Source of the DNA: Spodoptera frugiperda
Taxonomy: Eukaryota; Arthropoda; Insecta; Lepidoptera; Noctuidae
DNA: 64,000 nucleotides
Assembly (NCBI RefSeq): GCF_023101765.2
Contig: NC_064237.1
Location: forward strand, 6,109,649-6,173,648
Direction: 5' to 3'
The position numbers and the translations under genes are program-made. Below are positions 36,716 to 46,878 of the stretch, one piece after another. Each line of letters begins with the position of its first letter. Within the stretch, counting starts at the first letter, position 1. A model generated the notes under the pieces. The model was not told the origin of the DNA. It did no database searches and worked only from the letters and a program-made list of their open reading frames with translations.

Positions 36716-37084
36716 ATGTAAGTATAATTGTATATTTATCGGAAACAACTGGTGTGATTTTTTTCTCTAGTCATTCCACCAAGTTTTTATTTGGAGCTCT
36801 ATTTATTATTTGTAACTAACACAAATAAGTGAATGGTCACGTGTTGGTAGATTAATAACTTGTACTTAGTTTACCCAGTTACAACTAATCTAATAAAACT
36901 GAAGCAGTTGTTAGTACGCAGTAATTTGTGTAACAGACAAAATATTTTCGTACTTACAGTATCTACTCAGTGTAATTGACATTACACTACGACAGTTAAA
37001 TATAAGCAAGATATGAATAACTTATCCAGACTAATAAATAAAATTGTATTGCCTGTTTGTAAGATTAAAATAACCGTAACCTTT

Positions 37085-37275
37085 TTACTACCCAATATTC
37101 TATTATTTTACTACCCATTTCCTAATCTTCCCAATCCTCGATTCCCCAACAACACCTAAAATTCCTAACTCCCAAAAGGCTGGCAACGCACTAGTAATGC
37201 CTCTGATGTTTCGGGTGTCCATTGCTAGCGGCGGTTTCTTACCATCTGCTCGTTTGCCGGCTTATACCATAAAAA
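37085..37275 (-). repeat. Repeat D, 5' half reversed
   Basis: CCCAACAACACCTAAAATTCC, CAAAAGGCTGGCAACGCAC, GTTTCGGGTGTCCATTGC and CTTACCATCTGCTCGTTTGCC. Confidence 0.65.
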
Positions 37276-37318
37276 ACATGCATATACAAAAGATACATAC
37301 AATATATTATTATTAACC

Positions 37319-37430
37319 AATTTTGTCTGTCTTTCTGTCTGTTTGTTCTGGCTAATCTCTGAAATGGCTTGATCGTTTTTGACGGGACTTTTATTGGCAG
37401 CTAGCTGATTTACTAAGGAGTAACTCAGGT
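37319..37430 (+). mobile_element. Fragment of the 10.9-kb Helitron type
   Basis: TTTTGTCTGTCTTTCTGTCTG, then GGCTAATCTCTGAAATGGC and GGAGTAACTC match the reverse complement of the 10.9 and 54.2 kb elements. Neither terminus is preserved. Confidence 0.5.
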
Positions 37431-37850
37431 TAATTTTATTAGTCTCAAAGTTCGTAATCCACGAGAGCATAAAATAAGTTACTAAGTTACACAGGGAAAT
37501 CTCTATACCTAATAGACAGCTGGAAAATGTAAAAAAAATCACGTTTATTTTTTCTTTCGTGTTTTTAAATAGAATTAGCAACAAGATAATCTGTTTAGAA
37601 AATGTTGAACGTTATAATATAATTATCTTGTTACACGAATAGAAAGAAATATTTTCTATTCCACGTAATTAAAACATGAAAAACATTTTTCCGTTTCTTG
37701 GAATCTGTGTTACGTTTGAAATAACATAAATATAAGTTGAACTTTGTAGTACCTACATATAAAGTGAAATTGTATTTTCCGTAGTTTCTATTTTAAATAG
37801 GAATGTCTGATAAAACAAAATGGCGAAATGGTCTTTAAATTATATTCTAA

Positions 37851-38034
37851 CTAGCTTCTGCCAGTGGCTTCGCCCTCATTTCCGTGGGATAAAAAGTAGT
37901 TTATGTTTTATTTCAGTTCATAATCTATCCTTAATCCAAATTTCATCTTGATACCTTCAGTAGTTTTTACGTGAAAAAGTAACAAACATACATACTCACA
38001 AATATTTTCATTTATAACACAAATATTAGTAGGA
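37851..38034 (-). mobile_element. 184-bp non-autonomous Helitron
   Basis: Read leftward it starts TCCTACTAATATTTGTG at 38034 and ends GGCAGAAGCTAG at 37851, between A and T. The region before the end (GGGCGAAGCCACTGG) resembles the usual Helitron hairpin. Confidence 0.78.
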
Positions 38035-38315
38035 TTAATGGTTTAAAATTCATAATACATAAATGAGCTACCTCCTTCTCTTAAAAAAAAAAACAAATCC
38101 ATCTGTTACATAAGTTACAAAAAAAGACCCGAGGATTAAAATCCATCTTATTTTTTTAAATGTAGGGAAGGGAATTAGAGGTACAAGAACTTAATTCTTT
38201 AGTAAAATATGAGTTAACCAGCCAGGTACTAATGAAACCGGTCCAAGCGCCGGACGTACATCGGTTATTTTAGCACAACCCTAGGCTTTACAACGTATTC
38301 CAGGTTTGTATAGGT

Positions 38316-38656
38316 CAGGGGTGGCCAACCGGTCGATCGCGACCATTTGTCCAGTCGATCCTGGCAATGCAAAAAATATAAATAAATAGTCCATATTGCG
38401 CAACGTAATTACTAACTACTACAGCATCATCTTATATATATAATTTTTCAATCGCTGTTCCGTCACAGTATTTATTCTCTACTAAGATTCTCTATTCTCA
38501 TAATATGTGATAAGAAAAGGAACAAGACTGTTCAATAAAAGATATTTTATGATTGTGAATATGCTGTTTCATTTAAGATTTCAAGTAGGTGGTAGATCGC
38601 ACAGGGTTTCGTTAGTAAACAGTAGATCTTATGTCTAATCAAGTTGGCCACCCCTG
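38316..38656. mobile_element. 341-bp hAT-type MITE with perfect target duplication
   Basis: Terminal inverted repeats CAGGGGTGGCCAAC are followed on the left by CGGTCGATCGCGACC. It is flanked by identical 8-bp duplications GTATAGGT (38308-38315 and 38657-38664). An 8-bp duplication with CAGGG ends is the hAT signature. There is no transposase frame, so it was moved in trans. Confidence 0.92.
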
Positions 38657-38664
38657 GTATAGGT

Positions 38665-39854
38665 CATTTATAAGTACATCATATTAGGGTTGCCGCCTTC
38701 GAACGTTTTCAGATATACTTGAATCAACTAAAGTTCGATTATAGTACCAACGAGTCCTTTATAGTGAACCTCTAGACACTAAGGAGAAAATAGGGAGCGT
38801 ACTTGAGATTTTCTTTTATATTTAGCCTTATACAAGACTTATTTTTGGTAAAAAGCCAAAACATTTCATATATATAGGCTTGGTAGAAAAATGAACGTAA
38901 TTGGAAAACGTGACATATTTGCTGTTCACTTATGTTTGAACAACTTATGTTGTTCGCGATATTCCGTATTTTTGTGTCGTAGATATGAGATCTAAAGTCA
39001 TATAATATAATAGCTGAATCAGAAGTCTTGAATTTGAACCCTAGTCGTGGTCAAATAAAGTGCCTAATAAGTTATACATTATTTCAAGTTACTCAGTACG
39101 AAATATTGTACTGAATGTCGGAATATAAATAGATTCCTTAATATTCCTCTGTTCAAATTATGCTGTGGAACTATCAAATGTCATCTCTGCTCCTTACTGG
39201 TAAGGTACAATTTTGATTGGCTGATTTAGCATTAAGACAAATATAATAATTATTCTATATATTACAAAATAAGGCATCGTAATTAATTATGCATACATGA
39301 CATACGTCTCATACTTAATTTTTTCACATTTATATCAAGCACACACGACTACACCAGACACCTCAACTTACTTAAAACAAAGCAAATAATAAAAAATATT
39401 ATAATAATTAAAATAAAACTTAAATTAAAAACTTTAGTCGTCCACAAGGCTGTTCACATTCAATTTGGTTCCAACTCGGAGACAGGTCGAGTAATGTAAA
39501 GGTCACTTTGCAAGTTGCTATGAAAATTTAACTTGTTCAAGAGTGCCACGACCTGAGAGGGCTTTTTGTTGGAGAAATTATTTAATTACCCCTCCGTGCC
39601 CGAATGAATATGGACTAACAAAGCCTCTTTGGGCTTTAGAGCAGTTTAAATGTTAATTCTTCATGTTCCTAAGTATTGTCTGTCGTCCATGCGTTTAATG
39701 TTATTGTTGCCGTAACTGGCTACAGAACTCTATTTGTAGATTACATTATCTTGCTTCTATTGTGAAGATTTTTTTTTTTGTTACGTTTATGTTTGCAATT
39801 TGTTTGAGTATATATCTAAGTATTAAGTTCATTAAATATAATGTTAAAAAAGTC
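38665..39854. other. No gene seen; AT-rich unique DNA
   Basis: A donor-like CTTACTG/GTAAGG at about 39200 has no matching exon I can define. Confidence 0.5.
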
Positions 39855-40015
39855 GTTCCTTAATCCAGTCCTTAGCAATTGATATCGAAACAAAATCGCT
39901 ACTAAGGAATAGTTTAAGTAATAGAAAACTGTTGAAGGCAAATCCTCCGCTAACGTCGGTCACCACTACGGCGTTCAATGTGTTAAGTAATTATTAAATG
40001 TGTCTGAGTACAGCA
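39855..40015 (+). repeat. Family F repeat interrupted by a family E MITE
   Basis: TTAATCCAGTCCTTAGCAATT, then ACAAAATCGCTACTAAGGAA, and after the insertion GTAATTATTAAATGTG and CTGAGTACAGCAG. Its ends contain imperfect inverted copies of TTACTTAAAC...TCCTTAG. Confidence 0.65.
39914..39986. mobile_element. Family E MITE inserted in a family F repeat
   Basis: The E core is present between TTAA at 39914-39917 and TTAA at 39983-39986. The same position in uninterrupted F copies (start of window and 56.8 kb) reads TTTAAGTAATCATTAAATG with one TTAA. This is an empty-site comparison. Confidence 0.72.
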
Positions 40016-40272
40016 GTAAGTCTATGATATTGTTCTGTGCCGCCGGTGCCTTTCTAAACATAGATTTCACACTCTGGCCTGTAGACTATGCTAATGTTTG
40101 TTCAGGCCAGCCACAGCGTCGACGTGTCAGTCTAACCGATAGTAGTGTTGGTGACAGTAAGCCTGAAGCCTTACTAGTGAGCAACATGATTGAACTACAT
40201 TGCACGGTTGCTTAAGAATAAAATATTTTTTACACATAGCGAACTTAAATGGAAAGTAACGTTTTGATTGTC
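40016..40272 (+). other. GC-richer unique segment with a 71-codon frame, unknown
   Basis: The frame from 40000 begins inside the family F repeat, so its start is not genuine. The part from 40020 (LFCAAGAFLNIDF..., GQPQRRRVSLTD) is not repetitive here and is GC-richer than neighbours. No family recognised. It may be an exon or an old element. Confidence 0.25.
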
Positions 40273-40284
40273 AAACTTAAGGCC

Positions 40285-40439
40285 TTTTTTGAGGGGGAAA
40301 ATCGTCCATTGACTTCTCCCGCTTTCGCTTTAGGTAAGGCGAGAGGGAGTGTCAGATTCTTACTGACGAAAAACCACCCCGTTCCTGCTCCTGCTTTTTG
40401 AGCCGAAGCTCCAGTAACCTGCTAGTCCACAGCTCCGGG
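40285..40439 (-). mobile_element. SINE-C copy with 12-bp duplication
   Basis: Reversed full-length copy from TTTTTTGAGGGGGAAAATCG to CACAGCTCCGGG. AAACTTAAGGCC (40273-40284) and AAACTTGAGGCC (40440-40451) flank it with one mismatch. Confidence 0.8.
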
Positions 40440-41087
40440 AAACTTGAGGCCTAGTGTTTAATAATTAAGTACATATCCGATTCATTGATCTATGAAGCAA
40501 CCTGTTACAATACCTAACACATTTAGAAATTAATCGTAATACTTTTCAACTTCTTCAAACAATAAAATTCAATTTACTAAAGATACCAACAATTTACTAC
40601 GGCTCATCAAAGCGTTGAACCAATTTTATTCAATTGACGGAACTGAATTAATCCCGAACTAATTCGAACCGTGTTAAGATTTATAAGGACAATATTTGAT
40701 TAAGAATTATTAAGGTTCTTTGTAGGGTGTCGCCTACAGTCCTCTACTGTATCCGTAGTTTTCCCTTTTGATGTAGATTCGTGTAATTGTCAAAGACTTC
40801 GTAGAAATGTCTGGGATGATGAATCTAATTCGGTGAATCGTCTGATGAAGCTGCTAAACAGCCTCGATGTAATTACTTAAACAATACCTATAGATTAATG
40901 TATTTTCTTTAATATTAATCCTATTTTATCTCTATCATATTACAAATATTTATTTTTATTAGCCTATAATTTTGTTGGAATTTCTTTGGTGGCATCACCA
41001 GAGAAATTTGTAGTTGTCGTTTTCCCCTGTTTCTTTAAAATAAATAAAAATGAGTTCGTCTTTTGCAAATCTTAGACTACTAGTTCT

Positions 41088-41260
41088 TCCGGAGCTGCGG
41101 ACTACCTAGCGGGTTTACCGGGGCTCCGGTTCGAAAAGCAGGAGTAGGGACGGGGTGGTTTTTAGTCAGTAAGAGTCTGACACTCCCTCTCGCCTCGCCC
41201 AAGGCGAGAGAAGTCATTGGATGATTTTCAACTCACAAAAAAAAAAACAAAAAAATTAAA
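41088..41260 (+). mobile_element. SINE-C, full length with 14-bp target duplication
   Basis: It starts TCCGGAGCTGCGGACTACC, then GGGGCTCCGGTTCGAAAAGC, GGTGGTTTTTAGTCAG, GAGTCTGACACTCCCTCTCG and TCATTGGATGATTTTC, ending in an A-rich tail. It is flanked by AGACTACTAGTTCT at 41074-41087 and 41261-41274. The duplication proves both boundaries, so the CCGGAGCTGCGG start is a real 5' end and not a random truncation. GGTTCGAAAAGC resembles a weak B box. Confidence 0.88.
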
Positions 41261-41314
41261 AGACTACTAGTTCTGTTAAAAATTACCAATAATCGAGAAG
41301 TGCAAAAAAAAAAT

Positions 41315-41575
41315 CAACGGCTCGACCGGAGTAATACCACCTCACAGAATGCCGATGTGAAACAACGCTTACGTTGTGTGAGTGAGATTACCGGAGGCCT
41401 AATTAGAGAGGCTTTCACAATTTTCCTAATCCCCAATACCCCGACAACCCTTTAATTTCTAACCCTTAATAGATCTGCGACGCGCTTGTGTTTCGAGTAG
41501 CCATAGGCGGCGGCGATTACTTACCATCAGGTGATCCGTCTGATCGTTTACCGGATTATACCATAAGAAAAAAAC
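41315..41575 (-). repeat. Repeat D, nearly complete, reversed
   Basis: GGCTCGACCGGAGTAATACC, GATGTGAAACAACGCTTACG, CCCCGACAACCCTTTAATTTC and TTACCATCAGGTGATCCGTC follow the order of D reversed. Confidence 0.7.
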
Positions 41576-42039
41576 ATCATAGATCCAGGATCGAGCGTCT
41601 TTGCAGCAATCATTGCAACTTCTATAGTAGTGACACAGTTTATATACACATAGCACATTTAAATATTACAAACCTAAAAATAAAAACATTTATATCATAG
41701 CCTTATAACAGAAAAGTATTAACATATTTTTATAAAAACGTGGGCGTAAAATGTAATATTGAAAAACAAATTCTTTTTAGAATCGAGATCTTCATTTTAA
41801 GGTCAAAAAGTACACTTGTGACGGCCATGGCGTTTGAGTGGTGTATTTTTAGATGGAAACTTGTGTGATGGGAAACAGGGATACCCTCTTATTGGAGGGC
41901 CGGTTTAATTACGCTGTTTGACCATAAGTATGTCTCTGTATTTAACATCAAAGTGATCTGTATTAGTATGGTGTTATGGAGTAAATAGTTTCATTAGAGG
42001 ACTGCCGTACAGACTGGACTGGAAAGTTTTAATTTAATT

Positions 42040-42125
42040 TTAATTTTGTTTGAAAGTATGAAAGAGCTTTCCTTGTCTAAATGAAATAAATGATTTTGAT
42101 TTTATACTTTGACTTTGACTTTTGT
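42040..42125 (+). repeat. Retroposon tail ending in TTTGACTTTGAC
   Basis: GAGCTTTCCTTGTCTAAATG, AAATAAATGATTTTGATT and ACTTTGACTTTGACTTTTG resemble the 23.7-kb tail. Confidence 0.4.
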
Positions 42126-42337
42126 TGGATGACGCCTTTTAGAAAAAAAAACGTTTATTGTTACAAAAATGTCACTATATTTCGTTCACAGAAATGTTAT
42201 AATTACATGGACGCGTATGTTTTAAATTAAGGGTTACACATACACGGTGGAACATCTACTTATCAGGTGATGAGTTTATTGATATTCCCTGAAGTAATTT
42301 TAGACAGAATGAAGTAATTACGGTTTTTCGAAAATTT

Positions 42338-42545
42338 CTTAGTAGTACAACGGAGCCTGGAAATATGTCCTACATGGCAATAGGCTCATCCCCGATTACA
42401 AGGGACTCACAACATAAATGGTAAAAAGTGTGTGTACATTGTAAAGTAGCATTACTTTTTTTTATTAAGGACAACAAACAGCAATATGTTACGTGCCATA
42501 ATGTGCACCTCTGTCTACCCCTAGAAGACTAAACGTCCTGACGAT
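42338..42545 (+). mobile_element. SINE-B fragment with internal insertion
   Basis: GTACAACGGAGCCTGG, ATGGCAATAGGCTCATCCCC, CACAACATAAATGGTAAAAAG, then an AT stretch, then GTGCCATAATGTGCACC and CTGTCTACCCC. It is the body and tail of SINE-B, worn. Confidence 0.65.
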
Positions 42546-43350
42546 AGACAGCGTGCTAATTGCTCAAAAAACCAGAAACTCATTAATAAGTTGCCAACCC
42601 TAAAATCGGGTTGGTGGCCTGTGAGAGCTAGAAGTTATGTGAACCCCTATTAAAAGCCAGTCCAAATATAAATTCATACATATTAAAAACTCTCCCCGTA
42701 CAAAGAAAGACAAAAGCTTAATTTTCTAATCTAAAAATATCACAAAATCGTTACATTACGCTACAACTATTTAACATGTTAATTGGCCATCCCTTTTTAA
42801 ACCTTAGCGCTTGCATTTTTCATTATAAAAGCGAAAAATTTGCATAATCATGTTTTTATTAAAATGCGTCACTTTGAGATGTTTTCTCGCTGAAGTTCTT
42901 TAAAATCAACATTTTTATAAGAAAAATGGTAAATGTACGACATGAAATAAACAAATTGCATTCAAGTCTTATTAAAACGTAGAAAGAATTCTAGATTTGC
43001 TTTAAGTACTGTACTTAGCATTTTATTAAATGCCAAGTTTCTTGGTATTTTTTAAGGTAATTTTGTCAAAAGGGTTTCTATGAATAGGTTTGTTGGTTTC
43101 TGATTGTTTTTACCGACTTCACAAAAAGGAGGAGGTACTATGTTCGGCTGTTTGTATGTTTTTTTTATTTATTTATTTATTCATAGCACACAAAACAGAG
43201 TTTCGGTATGCAGCAGTATAAATACTCGTAAACAATTTGGTGTTAACTGAACGTAGGAGAACCTGAACCTATTCATTGACGGACAGACTGATAGGCTATT
43301 ATTTATTTTTTTATTTGTTGACGTTTCAAAAGTACCTATATTTTATGGAA
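42546..43350. other. No gene seen
   Basis: AT-rich. TTTTACCGACTTCACAAAAAG near 43108 followed by GGAGGAGGTACTATG is a phrase common in moth repeats, but its limits are unclear. Confidence 0.45.
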
Positions 43351-43552
43351 CTAGCTGCTTTTGCGCGGTTTCACCCGCCCTGCTTGGCTCCTATTGGTCA
43401 TAGCGTGATGTTTAATAGCCTATAACCTTCCTCGATAAATGCACTATTCAACACCAAAAGAATTATTCAAATCGGACCAGTACTTCTGGAGATTAGCGCG
43501 TTCAAACAAACAAACAAACTCTTCAGCTTTATAATATTAGTATTAGTATAGA
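43351..43552 (-). mobile_element. 202-bp non-autonomous Helitron
   Basis: Read leftward it starts TCTATACTAATACTAATA at 43552 and ends GCGCAAAAGCAGCTAG at 43351, between A and T. Its 3' hairpin is GCGG-GTGAAA-CCGC. The same family occurs in intron 2 of the 77-residue gene and in pieces at 2.3 and 55.6 kb. Confidence 0.82.
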
Positions 43553-44019
43553 TTAATTGAAATAAATTTTTGACTTTGACTTTGAGACTTTGAAGTCTAT
43601 ATTGTTGATAAATTATGAATAAATAAATTAATTAATGAGCATGATTTATTCTATGATAAAATATATTTTATTTATATCAAAACAAGATCATAAGTGAAAA
43701 GACGTAATTGACTATCTTGTAACAAGGTGATAATTTAGACAGGATATCCAGTTCACGGTGGCTTGAAACTACAGGTATCAGTAACAACGTTACATAATTT
43801 ACCTACATAAACATTAATGTAGGTAATTCAAAATCTTTGTGCTTACAATTTGATTGACGTGATATTCTATGTGCTTTTGATAGGTAACATGAAGGCACAA
43901 TTAAGTACCTGTTTACAACGTATAGTATACAGCTAGAGCTTACAGACTACAATAAACATCACATACATATCAACAGCCTATAAGTAACTACTGCTGACCA
44001 AAACTCTCTACTCGCACGG

Positions 44020-44205
44020 AGAAGGCTCGAGCATTAATCACCACGCTTGCTCAAAACGGGTTGGCGATTTAAAATTAGAAATTATGACCCCAGGTTTACT
44101 CACGATGTTTTCCTTCACTATTTGTCAGTGGTGTCTAATCTTAGAAATAACATATAACTCGTGGGCGTCTTAAACCCACGGTCACCAACTCTTTACTACT
44201 CACTA
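44020..44205 (-). repeat. Interspersed repeat fragment (Lepidoptera type)
   Basis: CATTAATCACCACGCTTGCTC, GGTTTACTCACGATGTTTTCC and ACATATAACTCGTGGGCG belong to a common moth repeat. Short relatives lie at 22520-22560 and 26975-27015 (TTAATCAACACGCTTGCCC). Confidence 0.45.
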
Positions 44206-44331
44206 CAATAAATACTGAGCTATAAATGGATCTTATTTTTCCTTTACCTACAAACAAATAGAGAAATCACTATGTTTACAATCTAACTCTAACTTGTAAC
44301 TAAAACATGAATCAAATCTACAAGGCATTTA

Positions 44332-44641
44332 GGGTGCTTTTCCACCAGAGATGTGCTATGCTACGTTGCTATAGATGCGTTTGGCTTTCACCAATCATAT
44401 TTATTGGTACTCTTAGCTTAGCACTGGTGGAAACGGACTCAGCTAAGCTATATTTTTTATATGGAAAGATGCGTGCTATGGATGGCTTCCCTACTATCGA
44501 TGCATTACATACTCGAGCTATGCATCTTCCTCGCACAGCTACATAGCTTAGTATCAGTGGAAACGTTCACATAGTTTCACAGCTTAGACATTACAATTTC
44601 GCAGCATAGCTACATAGCAAATCTCTGGTAGAAAAGCACCC
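44332..44641. mobile_element. 310-bp MITE with TA flanks
   Basis: Inverted ends GGGTGCTTTTCCACCAGAGA and the matching TCTCTGGTAGAAAAGCACCC lie between TA at 44330-44331 and TA at 44642-44643. The interior is rich in AGCTATG/CATAGCT words. The frame running across it is a by-product. TA flanks suggest a Tc1/mariner-type origin. Confidence 0.8.
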
Positions 44642-45082
44642 TAAATCTCAATTACCCGACTACGATAAACAATGAAAACAAATCAAAGCTACAAGACATT
44701 TTGAAATCACAAACGTATTTTTCTTCGGAACAAACGTCAGCTGAACGTTGTAAAATCTAAAGTCAGCTAAGATATCCCCTAAGAAGATTTAGAAGAGCAA
44801 TAATCGTTTGTCAGACCCCTGAACACATTTCACAAGCGGATTTATGATTTTATTTATTGTAAAGCTGTGATCTTAATACGGAGTGCCTATTTAACGTAAT
44901 CTAAGTAATTTTAATGGTAGGTTTGTAGGACAGGGTAATAATTATGTGAGGATTATTTATTTGGTAAAATTATAAATTCTAAAGTGTGTTTGTTTGTTTA
45001 TCTTTCGTTCAAGGGCTATTTTCAAGCTGCAATAAAAAAAGCGAATTATTAATAGTGGACACACACCTAAATTCAATAGTAT

Positions 45083-45349
45083 GCCTGCCTTAGTATGTAC
45101 GCCTTTTAACCCCGAAGGGGTAGGCAGAAGTGTACATTATGGTACGTAACGTAATATCGCTGTACAATTACAATGTACATCCACTTTTCACCATTTGTGT
45201 TAAGTCCCATGTAATAGGGGGTGAGCCTATTGCCATATATTGGGCACAATTCCAGACTCCGTGCTACTGAAGCTCAGGAATATTTTGCCCGACCCGGGAA
45301 TCAAACCCGAGACCCCTTATCAGGCAGTCGCATTCGACCAACGAGGCAG
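45083..45349 (-). mobile_element. Complete tRNA-derived SINE (family B) with 10-bp duplication
   Basis: Read leftward it starts with a tRNA-like head: A-box-like CTCGTTGGTCGAATGCG and B box GGGTTTGATTCCCGG. The body is GGAGTCTGGAATTGTGCCC, GGGGTGAG reversed, and it ends CCTACCCCTTCGGGGTTAAAAGGCG. It is flanked by TCAATAGTAT at 45073-45082 and 45350-45359. It is not a tRNA gene: no anticodon arm or acceptor pairing is kept. Confidence 0.85.
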
Positions 45350-45630
45350 TCAATAGTATCTAAAGTTAAAATTCCATAAAATATTATATGAGCTTTATAT
45401 TCACATTCCATCATCTCGAATACACAACATATTATGTAGATACTGCATGTTTTATGTCACAAATGCTGTCCAAAACACGTAGTTGGATTATTTATGGAAC
45501 CTGAATTATGAGAACGGACTGAACTCTCATAATGCTGTCATAGATACCAGTGATATTGTGAAATTTAGAATATGTACAATCGATAAAATATTCGGTGACC
45601 AGGGTAGATTAGTACCTAGTAGACGTAAGT

Positions 45631-45837
45631 CTGTAGCTGCGGACTGACTTCGGAGTAGCGGACTGCCTAGCGGGTTACCGGGACTCCGGCTTGAAAAGCA
45701 GATCTAGGAACGGGTCGGTTTTAAGTCAGTAAGAGTCTGACACTGGGAGTGTCAGAGAATGTCAGACTCTTACTGACTCGCTTCGCCCATGGCGAAAGAA
45801 GTGATTGGATGATTTTTCCCCCTCAAACAAGCAGTAC
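45631..45837 (+). mobile_element. SINE-C copy with internal palindrome, 8-bp duplication
   Basis: It starts CTGTAGCTGCGGACTG, repeats GGAGTAGCGGACTGCC, and ends CCCCCTCAAACAAGC. ACGTAAGT flanks it at 45623-45630 and 45838-45845. Inside, AGTCAGTAAGAGTCTGACA (45724-45742) is followed by its exact reverse complement (45760-45778). Confidence 0.75.
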
Positions 45838-46311
45838 ACGTAAGTAAATATTTAAAAAAAAACTATGAGACAACAGTTCTCATACGTTTTCATAGCAAAA
45901 ATAATGTACGAATTGTACAAAGCTCCGAGTATTTTGTCGATTGTACATATTCATCAAACCAGCATCGATGATTTAATAGTAAAATTGGGAATCGGACCTG
46001 TAATTTGTGTTCCACTCCATTCATAGTACTCATATTGTATTTATTGTACATGAATAGTTACTTTTTAGGGCAGGAATAAATATTGTTAGTAATGTTTATT
46101 TAATACATACTTACCTTCACTTTATCTTAATGTTTTTCACATCACCATGTACAATCACATTTATAGACTACTGGGCCAACAAAACAACTTTGTTTTTATT
46201 TTTACAAGAAAAAAATATAGAAACGACATAAAAGTAGAAGCAATTTATTTACCTACTACACTGATAAGCTGATATTTTGGGACCGTGCGTGGGACGAAGT
46301 AGCCTCGCTAT

Positions 46312-46452
46312 CTAAATGTAGCGTCGCCGTTGTCTGGAGGGCCCATTCTGTGATCGTTGCCGCAGGGAGGCTCCTGGTCTCTTCCTCCCTCTCTTAGGAG
46401 TACTTGGCGATCTTGGACACTTCAGGACTTCCTCCACAGCTGGGCAATGAGG
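46312..46452 (-). CDS. Candidate terminal exon, basic and proline-rich C-terminus (hypothetical)
   Basis: An open reading segment ends in TAG at 46312-46314 and is clearly GC-richer than its surroundings. A plausible splice acceptor (pyrimidine run, then TATGCAG) ends at 46453. From it the frame reads PHCPAVEEVLKC, then a basic stretch containing KRGRKRPG, and ends RQRRRYI. AATAAA lies 63 nt after the stop (46244-46249). The frame stays open upstream to 46593, but that extension begins with TTG and contains a second acceptor-like site, so the apparent signal peptide there is not trustworthy. The segment is on the same strand as the 77-residue gene, 0.43 kb beyond its stop. It could be another gene's last exon, an alternative last exon, or a transposon remnant. 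I recognise no family. Confidence 0.3.
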   Translation of the reverse strand, partial: PHCPAVEEVLKCPRSPSTPKRGRKRPGASLRQRSQNGPSRQRRRYI

Positions 46453-46878
46453 CTGCATATCAGTAACAACAAGGGTGTAACGTTCAATAATATTTTGGAA
46501 TTTTGAGGTCGATGAGTAATTTTGACTCGTATTGATTTTTATACTAGGTATAAACAGACAGAAAAAAATACCTAAAAAGAAAGATGCAATCAAGTATTAT
46601 TGCATTTGCTAGAAATAATCAAGCCTGTGTGTTCATCCATTAGCTCAGTCCTAGATTTCCAATACAAAAACGAGGAACTATCTAACTGTATTTACGGGTT
46701 ATTTCAATGAAAGTCCGCTAGAATTAAGCTTGGAATGCTCAAAAATACGATAAAAGAGATGATGCCAAAGAGACACTATAAAGTTTAAGCTTAGAAATGA
46801 GTAAATAAAAGGAATAAAACATACAACCGGATTGTCCATTTTGGGGAGTCCATTTATTTTCTGCTTATTTAGGTTTCT

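Noticed and set aside
37225..37584. 119-codon minus-strand frame
   Set aside because: It is composed of repeat D and Helitron fragment sequence plus AT-rich DNA, with no domain.
44307..44546. 79-codon frame with a protein-like look
   Set aside because: Nearly all of it lies within a MITE with inverted ends; coding is incidental.
46453..46593. Apparent signal peptide (IASFFLGIFFCLF) at the start of the 93-codon frame
   Set aside because: The frame starts at TTG, not ATG, and the hydrophobic run is encoded by a pyrimidine tract ahead of an acceptor-like site.
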